NCBI GenBank assembly: GCA_021811745.1
Contig: JAJZNH010000502.1
Span: 1-6,321, forward strand
DNA: 6,321 nt
Source of the DNA: Acidobacteriota bacterium
GTDB taxonomy: Bacteria > Acidobacteriota > Terriglobia > Terriglobales > Acidobacteriaceae
Direction: 5' to 3'
This document shows, in pieces, positions 6,035 to 6,321 of this stretch; the first letter of the stretch is position 1; each line of letters begins with the position of its first letter. A program made the translations under genes and the position numbers. The notes beneath the pieces were generated by a model. That model was not told the DNA's origin, searched no databases, and saw only the letters and a program-made list of their open reading frames with translations.

Positions 6035-6321
6035 CCGAACCTCCCCGTAATGTAATCCTCCGTGCGCTTGTCCGAAGGATTGGTAAAGATCTTGTGCGTC
6101 GAGTCGAACTCCACCATCCGCCCGTTCAGAAAAAAGCCTGTATTCTCCGCCACACGCGCCGCCTGCTGCATATTATGCGTCACGATCACAATCGTGTATT
6201 GCTCCTTGAGCTGAAAAATCAGGTCCTCGATCTTCGACGTCGAAACCGGGTCCAGCGCCGAGGCCGGCTCGTCCATCAGCAGCACCTCCGGATCCACCGC
6301 CAGCGCCCGCGCAATGCACAG
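6031..6321 (-). CDS. pstB: PstB, phosphate ABC transporter ATPase, C-terminal fragment
   Basis: The frame is open from the window edge (6321) to a TGA at 6033-6031, giving the last 96 residues; the start and Walker A lie outside. The fragment opens with LCIARALAV, just after the ABC signature, followed by Walker B LLMDEP (catalytic Glu), the D-loop SALD and the switch histidine in [15 protein letters not shown]. It ends with the PstB-specific [10 protein letters not shown]. That tail distinguishes PstB from other ABC ATPases with high confidence. PstB powers phosphate import through the PstA/PstC channel at the inner membrane. A GTG at 6297 is an internal codon, not a start. The stop overlaps the phoU start by four bases (6031-6034), the usual pst operon order pstB-phoU. 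Confidence 0.96.
   Translation of the reverse strand: MCIARALAVDPEVLLMDEPASALDPVSTSKIEDLIFQLKEQYTIVIVTHNMQQAARVAENTGFFLNGRMVEFDSTHKIFTNPSDKRTEDYITGRFG
6040..6046 (-). promoter_or_regulatory. strong ribosome binding site of phoU, inside pstB
   Basis: Read on the minus strand, GGGGAGG ends five bases before the phoU ATG and lies within the last codons of pstB. Together with the ATGA overlap it suggests translation re-initiation, giving balanced PstB and PhoU synthesis. Confidence 0.75.

Overview
The window carries the 3' part of a Tol-Pal cell-envelope cluster on the + strand, facing the 3' end of a phosphate-uptake (pst-phoU) operon on the - strand. The DNA is GC-rich with dense coding. The organism is a diderm (outer-membrane) bacterium, because it has TolB, a Pal lipoprotein and a TonB/TolA-type energy transducer. 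My best guess is Acidobacteriota (Terriglobia-like). This rests on remembered family flavour: a short TonB-like transducer in place of classical TolA, a Pal with an Ig-like segment before its OmpA domain, and the wording of the PhoU N-terminus. It is an inference, not a database result.

Layout, left to right on +: C-terminal end of tolQ (1-225, cut by the window edge); tolR (255-695); a TonB/TolA-family protein (706-1494); tolB (best start 1654, to 3030); a 323-bp gap with a strong hairpin and no convincing gene; pal (TTG start at 3354, to 4088); a 189-bp gap with a terminator-like hairpin and tandem octamers; cpoB/ybgF (4278-5219). A clear bidirectional terminator (5255-5281) separates this block from phoU (5342-6034, -) and the C-terminal part of pstB (6031-6321, -). 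The last two overlap by ATGA.

The first block builds one machine. TolQ/TolR form the inner-membrane proton channel, the TonB/TolA-like protein carries the energised signal across the periplasm, TolB and the peptidoglycan-binding lipoprotein Pal form the outer-membrane end, and CpoB is a periplasmic coiled-coil/TPR partner. Together they support outer-membrane constriction and integrity. PstB (ATPase) and PhoU (regulator) belong to high-affinity phosphate import and its signalling, unrelated to Tol-Pal.

I found no undescribed multi-gene system. The points most worth a second look are non-coding: the structured element between tolB and pal, the nested palindromes upstream of tolB, promoter-like hexamers at the end of the transducer gene, and the hairpin plus direct repeats before cpoB. 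The domain make-up of the transducer and of Pal is also unlike E. coli.
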